Numbered from the stretch's first letter, positions 36,317-45,240 are shown. The stretch is 64,000 nucleotides of DNA from Hyphomicrobiales bacterium (GCA_900465675.1 UBJR01000006.1:28400-92399), one strand, 5' to 3'. Numbers and translations: made by a program. The notes: generated by a model from the letters alone, not told the origin.

Positions 36317-36376
36317 GACATCTCTTGGCGTTCCGGGCCGTGCGAGGCGGTCCGGCGCCCTTGAAGGACAGAGACT

Positions 36377-38116
36377 ATGTTCAAGAAAGCGGAATGGCCG
36401 CGCAAGCTTCGGTCGCAGGAATGGTACGGCGGCACCAGCCGTGACGTCATCTATCACCGCGGCTGGATGAAGAACCAGGGACATCCCCACGACCTGTTCG
36501 ACGGACGTCCGGTCATCGGCATCCTCAACACCTGGTCGGACATGACGCCGTGCAACGGCCATCTGCGCGAGCTTGCCGAAAAGGTGAAGGCCGGCGTCTG
36601 GGAAGCCGGCGGTTTCCCGATGGAAGTGCCGGTGTTCTCGGCCTCCGAAAACACCTTCCGCCCGACGGCAATGATGTACCGCAACCTTGCCGCATTGGCG
36701 GTCGAGGAAGCGATCCGCGGCCAGCCGATGGACGGCTGCGTGCTGCTCGTCGGCTGCGACAAGACCACGCCGTCGCTGATCATGGGCGCGGCCTCCGTCG
36801 ACCTCCCCTCCATCGTCGTCACCGGCGGCCCGATGCTGAACGGCTATTTCCGCGGCGAGCGCGTCGGGTCCGGCACGCATCTCTGGAAGTTCTCCGAAAT
36901 GGTGAAGGCCGGCGAGATGACGCAGGCCGAGTTTCTCGAGGCCGAGGCCTCGATGAGCCGTTCGTCGGGCACCTGCAACACCATGGGCACCGCCTCGACC
37001 ATGGCGTCGATGGCCGAAGCCCTCGGCATGGCTCTCTCGGGCAATGCAGCGATCCCCGGCGTCGATAGCCGCCGCAAGGTGATGGCGCAGCTGACCGGCC
37101 GCCGCATCGTGCAGATGGTCAAGGACGACCTGAAGCCCTCCGACATCATGACCAAGCAGGCCTTCGAAAACGCCATCCGCACCAACGCGGCCATCGGCGG
37201 CTCGACCAATGCCGTCATCCACCTGCTTGCCATGGCCGGCCGCGTCGGCATCGACCTGACACTGGACGACTGGGATCGCTGTGGCCGCGACGTGCCGACG
37301 ATCGTCAACCTGATGCCGTCGGGCAAATACCTGATGGAAGAGTTCTTCTATGCCGGCGGCCTGCCCGTCGTGCTGAAGCGCCTCGGCGAAGCCGGTCTCC
37401 TGCACAAGGATGCGCTGACCGTCTCCGGCGAAAGCATGTGGGATGAGGTCAAGGACGTCGTCAACTGGAACGAGGACGTCATCCTGACGGCTGAAAAGGC
37501 GCTGACGCAGTCCGGCGGCATCGTCGTCGTACGCGGCAACTTGGCGCCGAAGGGCGCCGTGCTGAAGCCATCCGCCGCCTCCCCGCACCTGATGGTCCAC
37601 CGCGGCCGCGCCGTCGTCTTCGAAGATATCGACGACTACAAGGCGAAGATCAACGACGACAATCTCGACATTGACGAGACCTGCGTCATGGTCATGAAGA
37701 ACTGTGGTCCGAAGGGCTATCCGGGCATGGCCGAAGTCGGCAACATGGGTCTGCCGCCGAAGGTGCTCAAGAAGGGCATCACCGACATGGTGCGCATCTC
37801 CGACGCCCGCATGTCCGGCACTGCCTATGGCACCGTCGTCCTGCACACCTCGCCGGAAGCCGCCGTCGGCGGCCCGCTGGCGGTCGTCAAGAACGGCGAC
37901 TTCATCGAGCTCGACGTCCCCAACCGCCGCCTGCACCTCGACATTTCCGAAGAGGAACTGGCAAAGCGTCTCGCCGAATGGAAGCCGCACCACGACCTGC
38001 CGACCTCGGGTTACGCCTGGCTGCACCAGCAGCACGTTGAGGGCGCCGACACCGGCGCCGACCTCCACTTCCTCAAGGGATGTCGTGGCAGTGCTGTCGG
38101 CAAGGACAGCCACTAG
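36377..38116 (+). CDS. L-arabinonate dehydratase (IlvD/Edd family, Fe-S)
   Basis: The 579-residue protein equals in length the structurally studied Rhizobium leguminosarum L-arabinonate dehydratase. Its [2Fe-2S] ligands fall at the same places: Cys59 (DMTPCNGH), Cys127 (VGCDKT) and Cys200 (SGTCNTMG). Lys129 follows Cys127, and RISDARMSGTAYG carries the catalytic serine. It dehydrates L-arabinonate to 2-keto-3-deoxy-L-arabonate, the substrate of the upstream GguC-type protein. Arabinose dehydrogenase and lactonase, needed before this step, are not in the window. A strong terminator follows. Confidence 0.93.
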   Translation: MFKKAEWPRKLRSQEWYGGTSRDVIYHRGWMKNQGHPHDLFDGRPVIGILNTWSDMTPCNGHLRELAEKVKAGVWEAGGFPMEVPVFSASENTFRPTAMMYRNLAALAVEEAIRGQPMDGCVLLVGCDKTTPSLIMGAASVDLPSIVVTGGPMLNGYFRGERVGSGTHLWKFSEMVKAGEMTQAEFLEAEASMSRSSGTCNTMGTASTMASMAEALGMALSGNAAIPGVDSRRKVMAQLTGRRIVQMVKDDLKPSDIMTKQAFENAIRTNAAIGGSTNAVIHLLAMAGRVGIDLTLDDWDRCGRDVPTIVNLMPSGKYLMEEFFYAGGLPVVLKRLGEAGLLHKDALTVSGESMWDEVKDVVNWNEDVILTAEKALTQSGGIVVVRGNLAPKGAVLKPSAASPHLMVHRGRAVVFEDIDDYKAKINDDNLDIDETCVMVMKNCGPKGYPGMAEVGNMGLPPKVLKKGITDMVRISDARMSGTAYGTVVLHTSPEAAVGGPLAVVKNGDFIELDVPNRRLHLDISEEELAKRLAEWKPHHDLPTSGYAWLHQQHVEGADTGADLHFLKGCRGSAVGKDSH

Positions 38117-38140
38117 CCAACCATGTCTTGAACATGATGG

Positions 38141-38170
38141 AAGGCGGGGCGAAAGCTCCGCCTTTTCTTT
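38141..38170 (+). terminator. Terminator after arabinonate dehydratase
   Basis: AAGGCGGGGC (38141-38150) pairs with GCTCCGCCTT (38155-38164), one G-U, around a GAAA tetraloop, followed by TTCTTTG. It closes the arabinose gene block. Confidence 0.82.
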
Positions 38171-38233
38171 GTGAGCGGAAAGCCTATCTGGAACGAACCA
38201 GAGCCAGAACCGTTAGCGGTCATGGAGAGCGCC

Positions 38234-38476
38234 ATGCCCGGAATACGAAAGCTGATTGTGCTGAGTGCCTTCAACAGGGATTCCGAAGGTGGTTTGACAC
38301 CGGCCTTCGAACCACGCCGGATGAAACAGGAACACACGGCCGTCTATGTCGCCCAGACGCTCGTCAACGATTACGCCGGCGTGGTCGTGTGGACGCGCGA
38401 ATCCAATGTGGCGATCGGCGAAGCAGGACCCTCGGTGATCCTGTTTCAGTCCGGGCAGATACCGGAATTCGAATAG
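38234..38476 (+). CDS. Small conserved-looking hypothetical protein
   Basis: The ATG at 38234 has GGAGAG eight bases upstream and gives 80 residues (MPGIRKLIVLSAFNRDSEG); an ATG at 38222 or the GTG at 38171 are longer options. The protein has no membrane helix or known motif that I recognise. It contains YVAQTLVNDYAGVVVWTRE and ends in GQIPEFE. It lies between the arabinose terminator and the first transglutaminase gene, 43 bp ahead of the latter on the same strand, so it may be co-transcribed with it. Confidence 0.6.
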   Translation: MPGIRKLIVLSAFNRDSEGGLTPAFEPRRMKQEHTAVYVAQTLVNDYAGVVVWTRESNVAIGEAGPSVILFQSGQIPEFE

Positions 38477-38519
38477 CGGCGGCTCCTGCCTCTGCTCGAA
38501 TCCGGCAGACAGGGGCACC

Positions 38520-39404
38520 ATGACCGTCTACGCCGTCAGACACGTAACGCACTATAGCTACAAACGCCCTGTCACCTTCGGCCAGCATCGCGTGCTGTTC
38601 CGGCCGCGCGACAGCTTCGATCAGCGCCTCCTCGATGCGACGATTGCGATCATACCCAAGCCCGCCAACATTCGCTGGATCCACGATGTCTTCGGCAATT
38701 GCATTGCCCTTGTGGACATGGCCGGACCGTCTGATCACCTGCGGTTCGAGACCAACATCCGCCTGGATCACACCGCGCAGGTTCCTCTCGATCTGGAGAT
38801 CGACACCGAGGCTCTGACCTATCCCTTCGCCTATGACGAGGAGGAAATGCCGGATCTCGATTGCACGATCATCCGCCGCTACCCCGACCCCGAAAATGAG
38901 GTTGCGCATTGGGCACGCCAATTCGTCGGCACCGAGCCGGCGGCGCGTACAGGGCATATCCTAATGACGCTCTGCTACGCGATCCGCCAGAGCTTCTCCT
39001 ACGCGCGCCGCGTCGAGCGCGGGACGCAGACCCCCGTTCAGACATTGCAGAAGCGCCAGGGCACATGCCGCGACTTCGCGCTGTTGATGATGGAGGCAGC
39101 CCGCTCGCTCGGCTTCGCGGCCCGCTTCGTCACCGGCTATATCTATGTGCCCGACCGTGACGGCTCGACGACGCTCGGCGGCGGCTCGACGCATGCGTGG
39201 TGCCAAGTCTATCTCCCGGGCGCCGGATGGGTCGAGTTCGACCCAACCAACGGCATCGTCGGAAACCAGGATCTCATCCGTGTCGGCGTCGCGCGCGACC
39301 CGGTTCAGGCCATCCCGCTATGGGGCAGCTATGATGGCGATGCCGGCGATTTCGGCGACATGACCGTGCAGGTCAACGTCACCACCGAGCCTGGATCGTC
39401 CTAG
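38520..39404 (+). CDS. Transglutaminase-like cysteine protease, first of three
   Basis: The 294-residue protein has a beta-rich N-terminal domain (YAVRHVTHYSYKRPVTFGQHRVLFRPRD) and a C-terminal transglutaminase core. The complete triad is Cys183 (QGTCRDFA), His225 (STHAWCQVYL) and Asp241 (EFDPTNG). No signal peptide is seen, so it acts in the cytoplasm. Bacterial members of this type are thought to be peptidases or peptide transferases and recur beside circularly permuted ATP-grasp and alpha-E genes, both present 3 kb away. The substrate is unknown. Confidence 0.88.
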   Translation: MTVYAVRHVTHYSYKRPVTFGQHRVLFRPRDSFDQRLLDATIAIIPKPANIRWIHDVFGNCIALVDMAGPSDHLRFETNIRLDHTAQVPLDLEIDTEALTYPFAYDEEEMPDLDCTIIRRYPDPENEVAHWARQFVGTEPAARTGHILMTLCYAIRQSFSYARRVERGTQTPVQTLQKRQGTCRDFALLMMEAARSLGFAARFVTGYIYVPDRDGSTTLGGGSTHAWCQVYLPGAGWVEFDPTNGIVGNQDLIRVGVARDPVQAIPLWGSYDGDAGDFGDMTVQVNVTTEPGSS

Positions 39405-39493
39405 AAGCATCGGCGCTATGGAACCGATCGACTGCAGTGGCGTTCCCAGATGGCCCGCTGACGGGTGTCAACCCGCTCCGCAAAGGACATTCC

Positions 39494-40387
39494 ATGAAGA
39501 TCCACGCTGGTTTTACGATTGGCTATGAATGCGTTCAGCCTACCCCGATGCTTTTGGTGCTGAACATCCATCCCTCGCGGCGGGGTGACCTGCTGACGGA
39601 GCAACCGCTATCGTTCAATCAGCCGATCGATGCCTGGGGCTATACCGACACGTTCGGCAACGCCTGCACACGCATCGTCGCCCCGGCGGGGCTGACGACG
39701 ATCTCGACCGAATTCGACATCTACGATAGCGGCCAGCCGGATCTCGTGCCTGTCGATGCCGCGCAGCACGACATCAAGGATCTCCCCGATGACATCCTGG
39801 TCTTCCTGCTCGGCAGCCGCTATTGCGACACCGATAGGCTTGCCGATTTTGCCTGGAAGACCTTTTCCGGCACGCCGCTCGGCTGGGCGCGGGTCCAGGC
39901 GATCGCCGATTTCGTGCACGGCCATATCCGCTTCGACTACATGAATGCCGACTTGCTGCGAACTGCGCATGGCGGCTACACGGACAGAACCGGCGTGTGC
40001 CGCGACTTCGCGCATCTCGCCATCACGCTCTGCCGCTGCATGAACATCCCGGCGCGCTATTGCACCGGCTATCTCGGCGATATCGGCGTTCCCAGGGATC
40101 CCGCACCGATGGATTTCAGCGCCTGGTTCGAGGTCTATCTCGGCGGCCACTGGCATACGGTCGATGCTCGCCACAACACGCCGCGCATCGGACGCATCCT
40201 GATGGCAACCGGCCGGGACGCCACCGACGTTGCCCTATCGACCGCTTTCGGCCCGGCCAAGTTGGCGCAATTCGAGGTCGTCACCGACGAGATCCCGGCC
40301 GCCGGCGATATCGCGCCGCCGCCGGGTGCGGCCATCAACTCTGGCTCTGGCTTTGCCCCTGCGCCTTATCTTCCACCTTCACCGTAA
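39494..40387 (+). CDS. Transglutaminase-like protein, second of three, with atypical active site
   Basis: The ATG at 39494 follows AAAGGACATTCC and gives 297 residues (MKIHAGFTIGYECVQ). The transglutaminase core has Cys169 (TGVCRDFAHL) and an Asp (TVDARHN, Asp224). The position where the catalytic His of HAW is expected reads SAW (MDFSAWFEVYL, Ser209). The C-terminus is Pro/Ala-rich. It may be an inactive or divergent member with a binding role, or may use another histidine nearby. Its last 53 bp overlap the convergent third transglutaminase gene. Confidence 0.85.
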   Translation: MKIHAGFTIGYECVQPTPMLLVLNIHPSRRGDLLTEQPLSFNQPIDAWGYTDTFGNACTRIVAPAGLTTISTEFDIYDSGQPDLVPVDAAQHDIKDLPDDILVFLLGSRYCDTDRLADFAWKTFSGTPLGWARVQAIADFVHGHIRFDYMNADLLRTAHGGYTDRTGVCRDFAHLAITLCRCMNIPARYCTGYLGDIGVPRDPAPMDFSAWFEVYLGGHWHTVDARHNTPRIGRILMATGRDATDVALSTAFGPAKLAQFEVVTDEIPAAGDIAPPPGAAINSGSGFAPAPYLPPSP

Positions 40388-41159
40388 CCGTCAGCGTCTC
40401 GCCCGGCATGCCGATGCGCATGCCGGAGACAGGTGCAGCATCCCGGTAGCAGAGGCCAGACGCGGTGCGGACGTAGCGGGCGTCGGGGCAGATCTCGTTT
40501 GCCGGATCGAAGCCGACCCAGCCGAGACCGGGAATGTGGGCCTCGCCCCAAGCATGCGTTGCCGCCTGCTCGACCTTCTCTTCCATCATCAGATAGCCGG
40601 AGACGTAGCGCGCCGGCACTTTCAACGCCCGGGCAGCCGAGACGAAGATATGGGCGTGGTCCTGGCAGACGCCGCTCTTTCGTTCCATCGCCTGCTCGGC
40701 GGTGGTTTCGCTATCGCTGGTGCCCGGCTTGTACTCGACGGCCTCGTGGATCGCCGCCATCAGGGCGTGCATGCGGGCGAGCTCGTTGTCGCCGCTGACG
40801 CCCTTGATCAGCTCCTTGATCAGCTTGCCGGGCTTCGTGCGCGGCGTATCGCGCAGAAACAGCCAGAGCGGGCAGAAGCCGGTATGCGGACCGGAGACTC
40901 CATTGCGGTCATCGGTCTCGACCTCGCCTTCGGCAACGATCCGCGTCACCTTCTGCGCGCCTTCGAGCGACACCAGGTTCACATGATTGCCGAACTGATC
41001 GTCATACTCGACCTCGGGTGTGGCGCCCTCGACATCAAGCGACCAGTTGATTACCTTCTGCCCGAAAGCGCTCGGCGGTGTCAGCCGCAGCCGCTGCAAC
41101 GAGAATTGCGCCGGTTCATCATAGCGGTATTCGGTGACGTGGCTAATCTTCAGTCTCAT
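40335..41159 (-). CDS. Transglutaminase-like cysteine protease, third, in ATP-grasp operon
   Basis: The 274-residue protein starts MRLKISHVTEYRYDEPAQFSL and has a complete transglutaminase triad: Cys165 (SGVCQDHAH), His202 (ATHAWGEAHI) and Asp218 (GFDPANE). It ends in a Gln/Ser tail (GQSQSQS). It lies 11 bp downstream of the alpha-E gene and is the last gene of the ATP-grasp / alpha-E / transglutaminase operon, the conserved core of the system. The 3' end overlaps the second transglutaminase gene by 53 bp. Confidence 0.9.
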   Translation of the reverse strand: MRLKISHVTEYRYDEPAQFSLQRLRLTPPSAFGQKVINWSLDVEGATPEVEYDDQFGNHVNLVSLEGAQKVTRIVAEGEVETDDRNGVSGPHTGFCPLWLFLRDTPRTKPGKLIKELIKGVSGDNELARMHALMAAIHEAVEYKPGTSDSETTAEQAMERKSGVCQDHAHIFVSAARALKVPARYVSGYLMMEEKVEQAATHAWGEAHIPGLGWVGFDPANEICPDARYVRTASGLCYRDAAPVSGMRIGMPGETLTVTVKVEDKAQGQSQSQS

Positions 41160-41170
41160 CTCTTCACCGC

Positions 41171-42115
41171 CTAAACATAAAACCGGTAGCCGTTGGTGAT
41201 CTCGACGTTGAGCGAATTGTTGCGGTTGACGAACTCCTCGAGGAATTCGTGTAGCCCCTGATCGATCACGTCCTTGATCGCCCGCGAATGCAGCGAGGCG
41301 CGGATAGCATCCGCGGTATCATGCGCCCTCAGCCGCTCGCCGCCATAACTGCGCGAGATATAGCCGAGATTGCTGACCACCTTCTCGTAACAATAGGCGA
41401 GAGACCGCGGCATCTGCCCGTTGAGGATCAGGAAGTCGGCGATATTCGCCGCCCGATATTCGTCGTCATAGGCCCAGCTGTAGGAGCGATGCGCCGAGAC
41501 CGAGCGCAGGATCGATTCCCACTGCACGTTATCGACCGACGAGCCCACCTGCGAAACAGAAGGCAGCAGCACGTAATATTTCACGTCGAGAATACGCGCC
41601 GTGTTGTCGGCGCGCTCGATGAAGGTGCCGATGCGGGCGAAGTTGTAGAGCTCGTTGCGCAGCATCGAGCCGTGGAACGCACCGCGGATCAGCCCTGCAC
41701 GCCGCTTGATGACATCGATGACTTCAGGCAGCTCCGCCGCCTTCAGCCGCTTCGAAAGCAGCGTTTTCAGCTCGATCCAGCATTCGTTGGTCGCTTCCCA
41801 GGTCTCGCGCGTCAGCGCCGTGCGCACCATGCGGGCATTGTTCCGGCCGCTGTCGATGCAGGCCATGACGCTCGACGGATTGGAAAGGTCGCGCAACAGA
41901 TAATCGATCGCATCGGCGCTCGTCAGCTTCGTATGGCCCTCGTCATAGGCCTCGCGAACGCCCGCGCTTTGCAGCACGCCATCCCAATTGTCATCACCCG
42001 TCCCGCTACGCGTCAGCGACATGCGCAGGCCGGCATCGACGAGACGCGCGATATTTTCGGCGCGCTCGATGTAACGGAACATCCAGTAGAGGCCGTTTGC
42101 AGTTCTTCCGAGCAT
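41171..42115 (-). CDS. Alpha-E domain-containing protein
   Basis: The 314-residue, mostly helical protein begins MLGRTANGLYWMFRYIERAENIARLVDAGLRM, the diagnostic opening of the alpha-E family, with further conserved RADNTARILDVKYY and GRNNARMVRTALTRETWE. Alpha-E proteins occur almost only beside circularly permuted ATP-grasp and transglutaminase genes. Their biochemical role is unknown; they may be scaffolds or substrate carriers for the ligase. The start shares a base with the stop of the ATP-grasp gene (TGATG at 42113-42117), indicating tight coupling. Confidence 0.92.
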   Translation of the reverse strand: MLGRTANGLYWMFRYIERAENIARLVDAGLRMSLTRSGTGDDNWDGVLQSAGVREAYDEGHTKLTSADAIDYLLRDLSNPSSVMACIDSGRNNARMVRTALTRETWEATNECWIELKTLLSKRLKAAELPEVIDVIKRRAGLIRGAFHGSMLRNELYNFARIGTFIERADNTARILDVKYYVLLPSVSQVGSSVDNVQWESILRSVSAHRSYSWAYDDEYRAANIADFLILNGQMPRSLAYCYEKVVSNLGYISRSYGGERLRAHDTADAIRASLHSRAIKDVIDQGLHEFLEEFVNRNNSLNVEITNGYRFYV

Positions 42116-43524
42116 CAGTCCTCCAGTACCCAGGTGTCTTTGGTGCCGCCGCCCTGGCTGGAATTGACCACCAGCGAACCCTGCTTCAGCGCCACGCGGG
42201 TCAGCCCGCCCGGAATGATCTGGACCTTGTCGGAGACCAGCACATAGGGACGCAGGTCGACGTGACGCGGCGCGATCCCCTTGTTGACCAGGATCGGCAC
42301 CGTCGACAGCGACAGCGTCGGCTGGGCGATATAGTTGTTCGGCCGCGCCTTCAGTTTCTCGGCAAAATCCGCCCGCTCCTTCTTCGAGGCCGTCGGACCC
42401 ACCAGCATGCCGTAGCCGCCGGAGCCGTGAACCTCCTTGATGACCAGTTCCTCGATATGCTCCAGCACATATTTCAGGCTCGATGGTTCCGAACAGCGCC
42501 AGGTCGGCACGTTCTCGAGGATCGACTTTCGCCCGGTATAGAACTCGACGATCTCGGGCATGTAGGAATAGATCGCCTTGTCGTCGCAGATGCCGGTGCC
42601 AGGCGCGTTGGCGATGGTGATGTTGCCGGAGCGGTAGACGTCCATGATGCCCGGAATGCCGAGCGCGGAATCGCTGCGGAAGGTCAGCGGATCGAGGAAA
42701 TCGTCATCGACGCGGCGGTAGAGAACGTCGATCGCCTCGTAGCCGCGCGTCGTGCGCATCTTCACCTTGCCGTCGATGACGCGCAGGTCCGAACCCTCCA
42801 CGAGCTCGACGCCCATCGTATCGGCAAGGAACGAGTGCTCGTAATAGGCCGAGTTGTAGATGCCCGGCGTCAGCACCGCCACACGCGGCCTGCCCTTGCA
42901 GCCGGGAGGCGCGAGCGATGCCAGGCTCTGGCGCAGCAGATAGGGATAGTCCTCGACGCGCTGCACCTTGTTCTCGTGGAACAACTCCGGGAACATCTGC
43001 ATCATCGTCTCCCGGTTCTCCAGCATGTAGCTGACACCGGAAGGCGTACGCGCATTGTCCTCGAGCACGTAGAACTGGTCTTCGCCGGTGCGCACGATGT
43101 CGGTGCCGACAATATGCGTATAGACACCGCCCGGCGGCCGGAAACCGATCATTTCAGGCAGGAAGGTGACGTTGTTCTCGATCAGCTCACGCGGAATGCG
43201 CCCGGCGCGGATGATCTCCTGCTTGTGATAGATATCGTCGAGGAAGGCATTCAGCGCGATGACGCGCTGCTCGATGCCCTGAGCGAGCTTGCGCCACTCT
43301 CTTCCTGAGATGATGCGGGGGATGATGTCGAAGGGGATGAGCTTTTCGGAGGAGTCTGCATGTCCGTAGACTGCGAAGGTGATGCCGGTTTTCCGGAAGA
43401 TGTTTTCCGCATCGCGGGATTTGGCAATCAGATGCGCCCTGTCCTGGGCATTGTACCACTCGAAGTATTTCTCATATGGCTGACGCGGACTTTCGTCCCC
43501 GGTAATCATTTCATCAAATGCCAA
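42115..43524 (-). CDS. Circularly permuted type 2 ATP-grasp protein
   Basis: Start is placed at TTG 43524, eight bases after GGGGAG, giving 469 residues; the ATG at 43509 is an alternative, and the longer frame to 43650 has no ribosome site. Family marks include GIEQRVIALNAFLDDIYHKQEIIRAGRIP, GTDIVRTGEDQFYVLEDNARTPSGVSYMLENR, DVLYRRVDDDFLDPL and VKEVHGSGGYGMLVGP. Such permuted ATP-grasp enzymes are predicted peptide or amide ligases. The enzyme heads a three-gene operon with alpha-E and transglutaminase. No product is known. Confidence 0.92.
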   Translation of the reverse strand: MAFDEMITGDESPRQPYEKYFEWYNAQDRAHLIAKSRDAENIFRKTGITFAVYGHADSSEKLIPFDIIPRIISGREWRKLAQGIEQRVIALNAFLDDIYHKQEIIRAGRIPRELIENNVTFLPEMIGFRPPGGVYTHIVGTDIVRTGEDQFYVLEDNARTPSGVSYMLENRETMMQMFPELFHENKVQRVEDYPYLLRQSLASLAPPGCKGRPRVAVLTPGIYNSAYYEHSFLADTMGVELVEGSDLRVIDGKVKMRTTRGYEAIDVLYRRVDDDFLDPLTFRSDSALGIPGIMDVYRSGNITIANAPGTGICDDKAIYSYMPEIVEFYTGRKSILENVPTWRCSEPSSLKYVLEHIEELVIKEVHGSGGYGMLVGPTASKKERADFAEKLKARPNNYIAQPTLSLSTVPILVNKGIAPRHVDLRPYVLVSDKVQIIPGGLTRVALKQGSLVVNSSQGGGTKDTWVLED

Positions 43525-43779
43525 AGGTGTGGCTCCCCTTTTTTGTTCATTTGAATACAACGCAAATGGCAATGCAAGAACCATGCTCAGTTCGCGGGCA
43601 AGATTCGTAAAATCGTCTGAAACCCCGAAAAGCGCCGAAAAACTGGGCATTTAGAGAAGGATGGCGTGATGCGCGAAAGTTTCAATCGCCACCGCCGGCA
43701 CAAAATATAAGCAATTGATGATTTTACGGTCGAGAACCCGATTCAATTCTCGGCAGCAGCAGGAAAGGGAAAGGTGGCC

Positions 43780-45015
43780 CTAAGCCGACCGCTCCAATCC
43801 CACCTGGCTGACACCACCCAGAATATCCTCGTCGAGAAGCGCCAGCGCACGGCCGAGATGCCCCTCGAAAACCAGGTTGGTCTCGTCGGCAACGACGCGC
43901 AGTTCGGGCATCCCCTCCATGCGCACCACATGCGATTGCCCCAGCCCTTCCTCGATGCCCTGGCGCAACAGATCGTAGTAGCGTGTCCCGGGCCCGGTGA
44001 TCGCCACCGGCATGCGCTCGGTGAGGCTGAGCATCCGCGACAGGCCATTGCCGAGCGCCAGTCCGGCCTGCCGGAAGGCAAAGGCCGACATGCGGTGGCC
44101 CTGGCGGGCGCGGGCGGCAATCTTGTCGAGTTCCCCGACCGGCACGAACTTGGCGGGAATGGTATCGAGCGGCACTTCGAAGGCGGTGCGCAGGATGGCG
44201 TAGAAGCCCGCATGCGCCTCGATACAGCCCTTGGACCCGCAGCGGCAGAGCCCGCCATTCGCCAGATGCAGCATATGGCCGAAATTCGGCGCCGAGATTT
44301 CTTGCCCGCCATCGGCGCCGCGCCGGACTATTCCGAGGCCGATGCTGTGGCCGAGGGAGAGAGCTGCGAGCGAACGGAAATCCGCCCCCTTCACATTCTC
44401 CTCATGCGCGCCAAGGGCAGCGGCAACCAGCAGGGTCTCGTTGTCGAGGATCACCCGCGCCCGCCATTCCGGCCGCAGCAGCGTCTCGAAATCGATCTGG
44501 TCGGTGCCGAAGATAGGCGACCACAGCAGCACCGGTTCGGCGGCGTTGACGAGCCCCTTGCTGCTGATCGAGATCAAGAGCACCCGCTCCTGGGCAATCC
44601 GCGACCGCTCGAGGATGCGGGCAAGACCTTCCTTGACGGCTTCAGCAAAAACCGCAGCCCCGGCCGGATCATGCGAGCGCCCCTCGCTGAAACGGTCGAT
44701 CAGCTTGCCGGCGTAATCCACCAGCGAGAACTGCACGGCATCGGATGAGATGATGACGACGATCAGATAGCCGCAATCGCGCCGCGGCCTGAACAGCACG
44801 CGCGGCCGCCCGCGGCCGCTCGCCGCCTGCTGCTCCGAGCGCTCGATGATCTCCGACTTCTCGAGATCCGCCGTGATCGCCGAAACGGTCGCCGACGACA
44901 GCTTGGTGAAGTCAGATATCTCGGTATGCGCGAGCGCGCCGTGGCGGCGCAGGGCAGCGAGAACCAGCCCGCTATTCCTTTGCCGGACCGACTCCGTGCT
45001 CGATTTGGTCAGCAT
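43780..45015 (-). CDS. ROK-family transcriptional repressor (probable xylose regulator)
   Basis: The ATG at 45015 follows GGGAAGGGCGG and gives 411 residues; the open frame continues upstream only as antisense to xylF. The N-terminal winged helix (about residues 10-75, ALAHTEISDFTKLSSATVSAITADLE) precedes a ROK sugar-kinase-like domain with the zinc motif GLCRCGSKGCIEAHAG (about residues 256-270). It is divergent from xylF-xylH-xylG and most likely represses them until xylose binds. A 19-bp palindrome in the gap is the likely operator. Confidence 0.88.
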   Translation of the reverse strand: MLTKSSTESVRQRNSGLVLAALRRHGALAHTEISDFTKLSSATVSAITADLEKSEIIERSEQQAASGRGRPRVLFRPRRDCGYLIVVIISSDAVQFSLVDYAGKLIDRFSEGRSHDPAGAAVFAEAVKEGLARILERSRIAQERVLLISISSKGLVNAAEPVLLWSPIFGTDQIDFETLLRPEWRARVILDNETLLVAAALGAHEENVKGADFRSLAALSLGHSIGLGIVRRGADGGQEISAPNFGHMLHLANGGLCRCGSKGCIEAHAGFYAILRTAFEVPLDTIPAKFVPVGELDKIAARARQGHRMSAFAFRQAGLALGNGLSRMLSLTERMPVAITGPGTRYYDLLRQGIEEGLGQSHVVRMEGMPELRVVADETNLVFEGHLGRALALLDEDILGGVSQVGLERSA

Positions 45016-45134
45016 AAAGCCGCCCTTCCCCCGCTTCCGCCCTCGTTTCACAGGCCATCTCCAACAACTTATGCGTGATGGATGATTCTGCCGGTAGTGG
45101 CCTGTTGACAGTTGAAAAAATCTCTGACACTTAA

Positions 45135-45153
45135 TTTCTCGACTGTCGAGAAA
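45135..45153. promoter_or_regulatory. Palindromic operator between the ROK gene and xylF
   Basis: TTTCTCGACTGTCGAGAAA is a perfect 19-bp palindrome about a central T. A half-site CTCGAC recurs at 45168-45173. A TTGACA at 45105-45110 may be a xylF -35 element, which would put the operator over the downstream promoter or start region. ROK repressors bind such dyads. Assignment is from position. Confidence 0.7.
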
Positions 45154-45240
45154 ATAATGCATTGTTGCTCGACAGTGATCCGCGGCGGCTGGAGGAACCA
45201 CTGGCTGGGGCTGGCCGCTTATCACTCGGGAGGATAATTT

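Noticed and set aside
34853..38113. A 1086-codon open frame on the minus strand
   Set aside because: It mirrors the aldehyde dehydrogenase and arabinonate dehydratase genes; GC-rich third positions suppress stops on the opposite strand. The translation has no recognisable domain.
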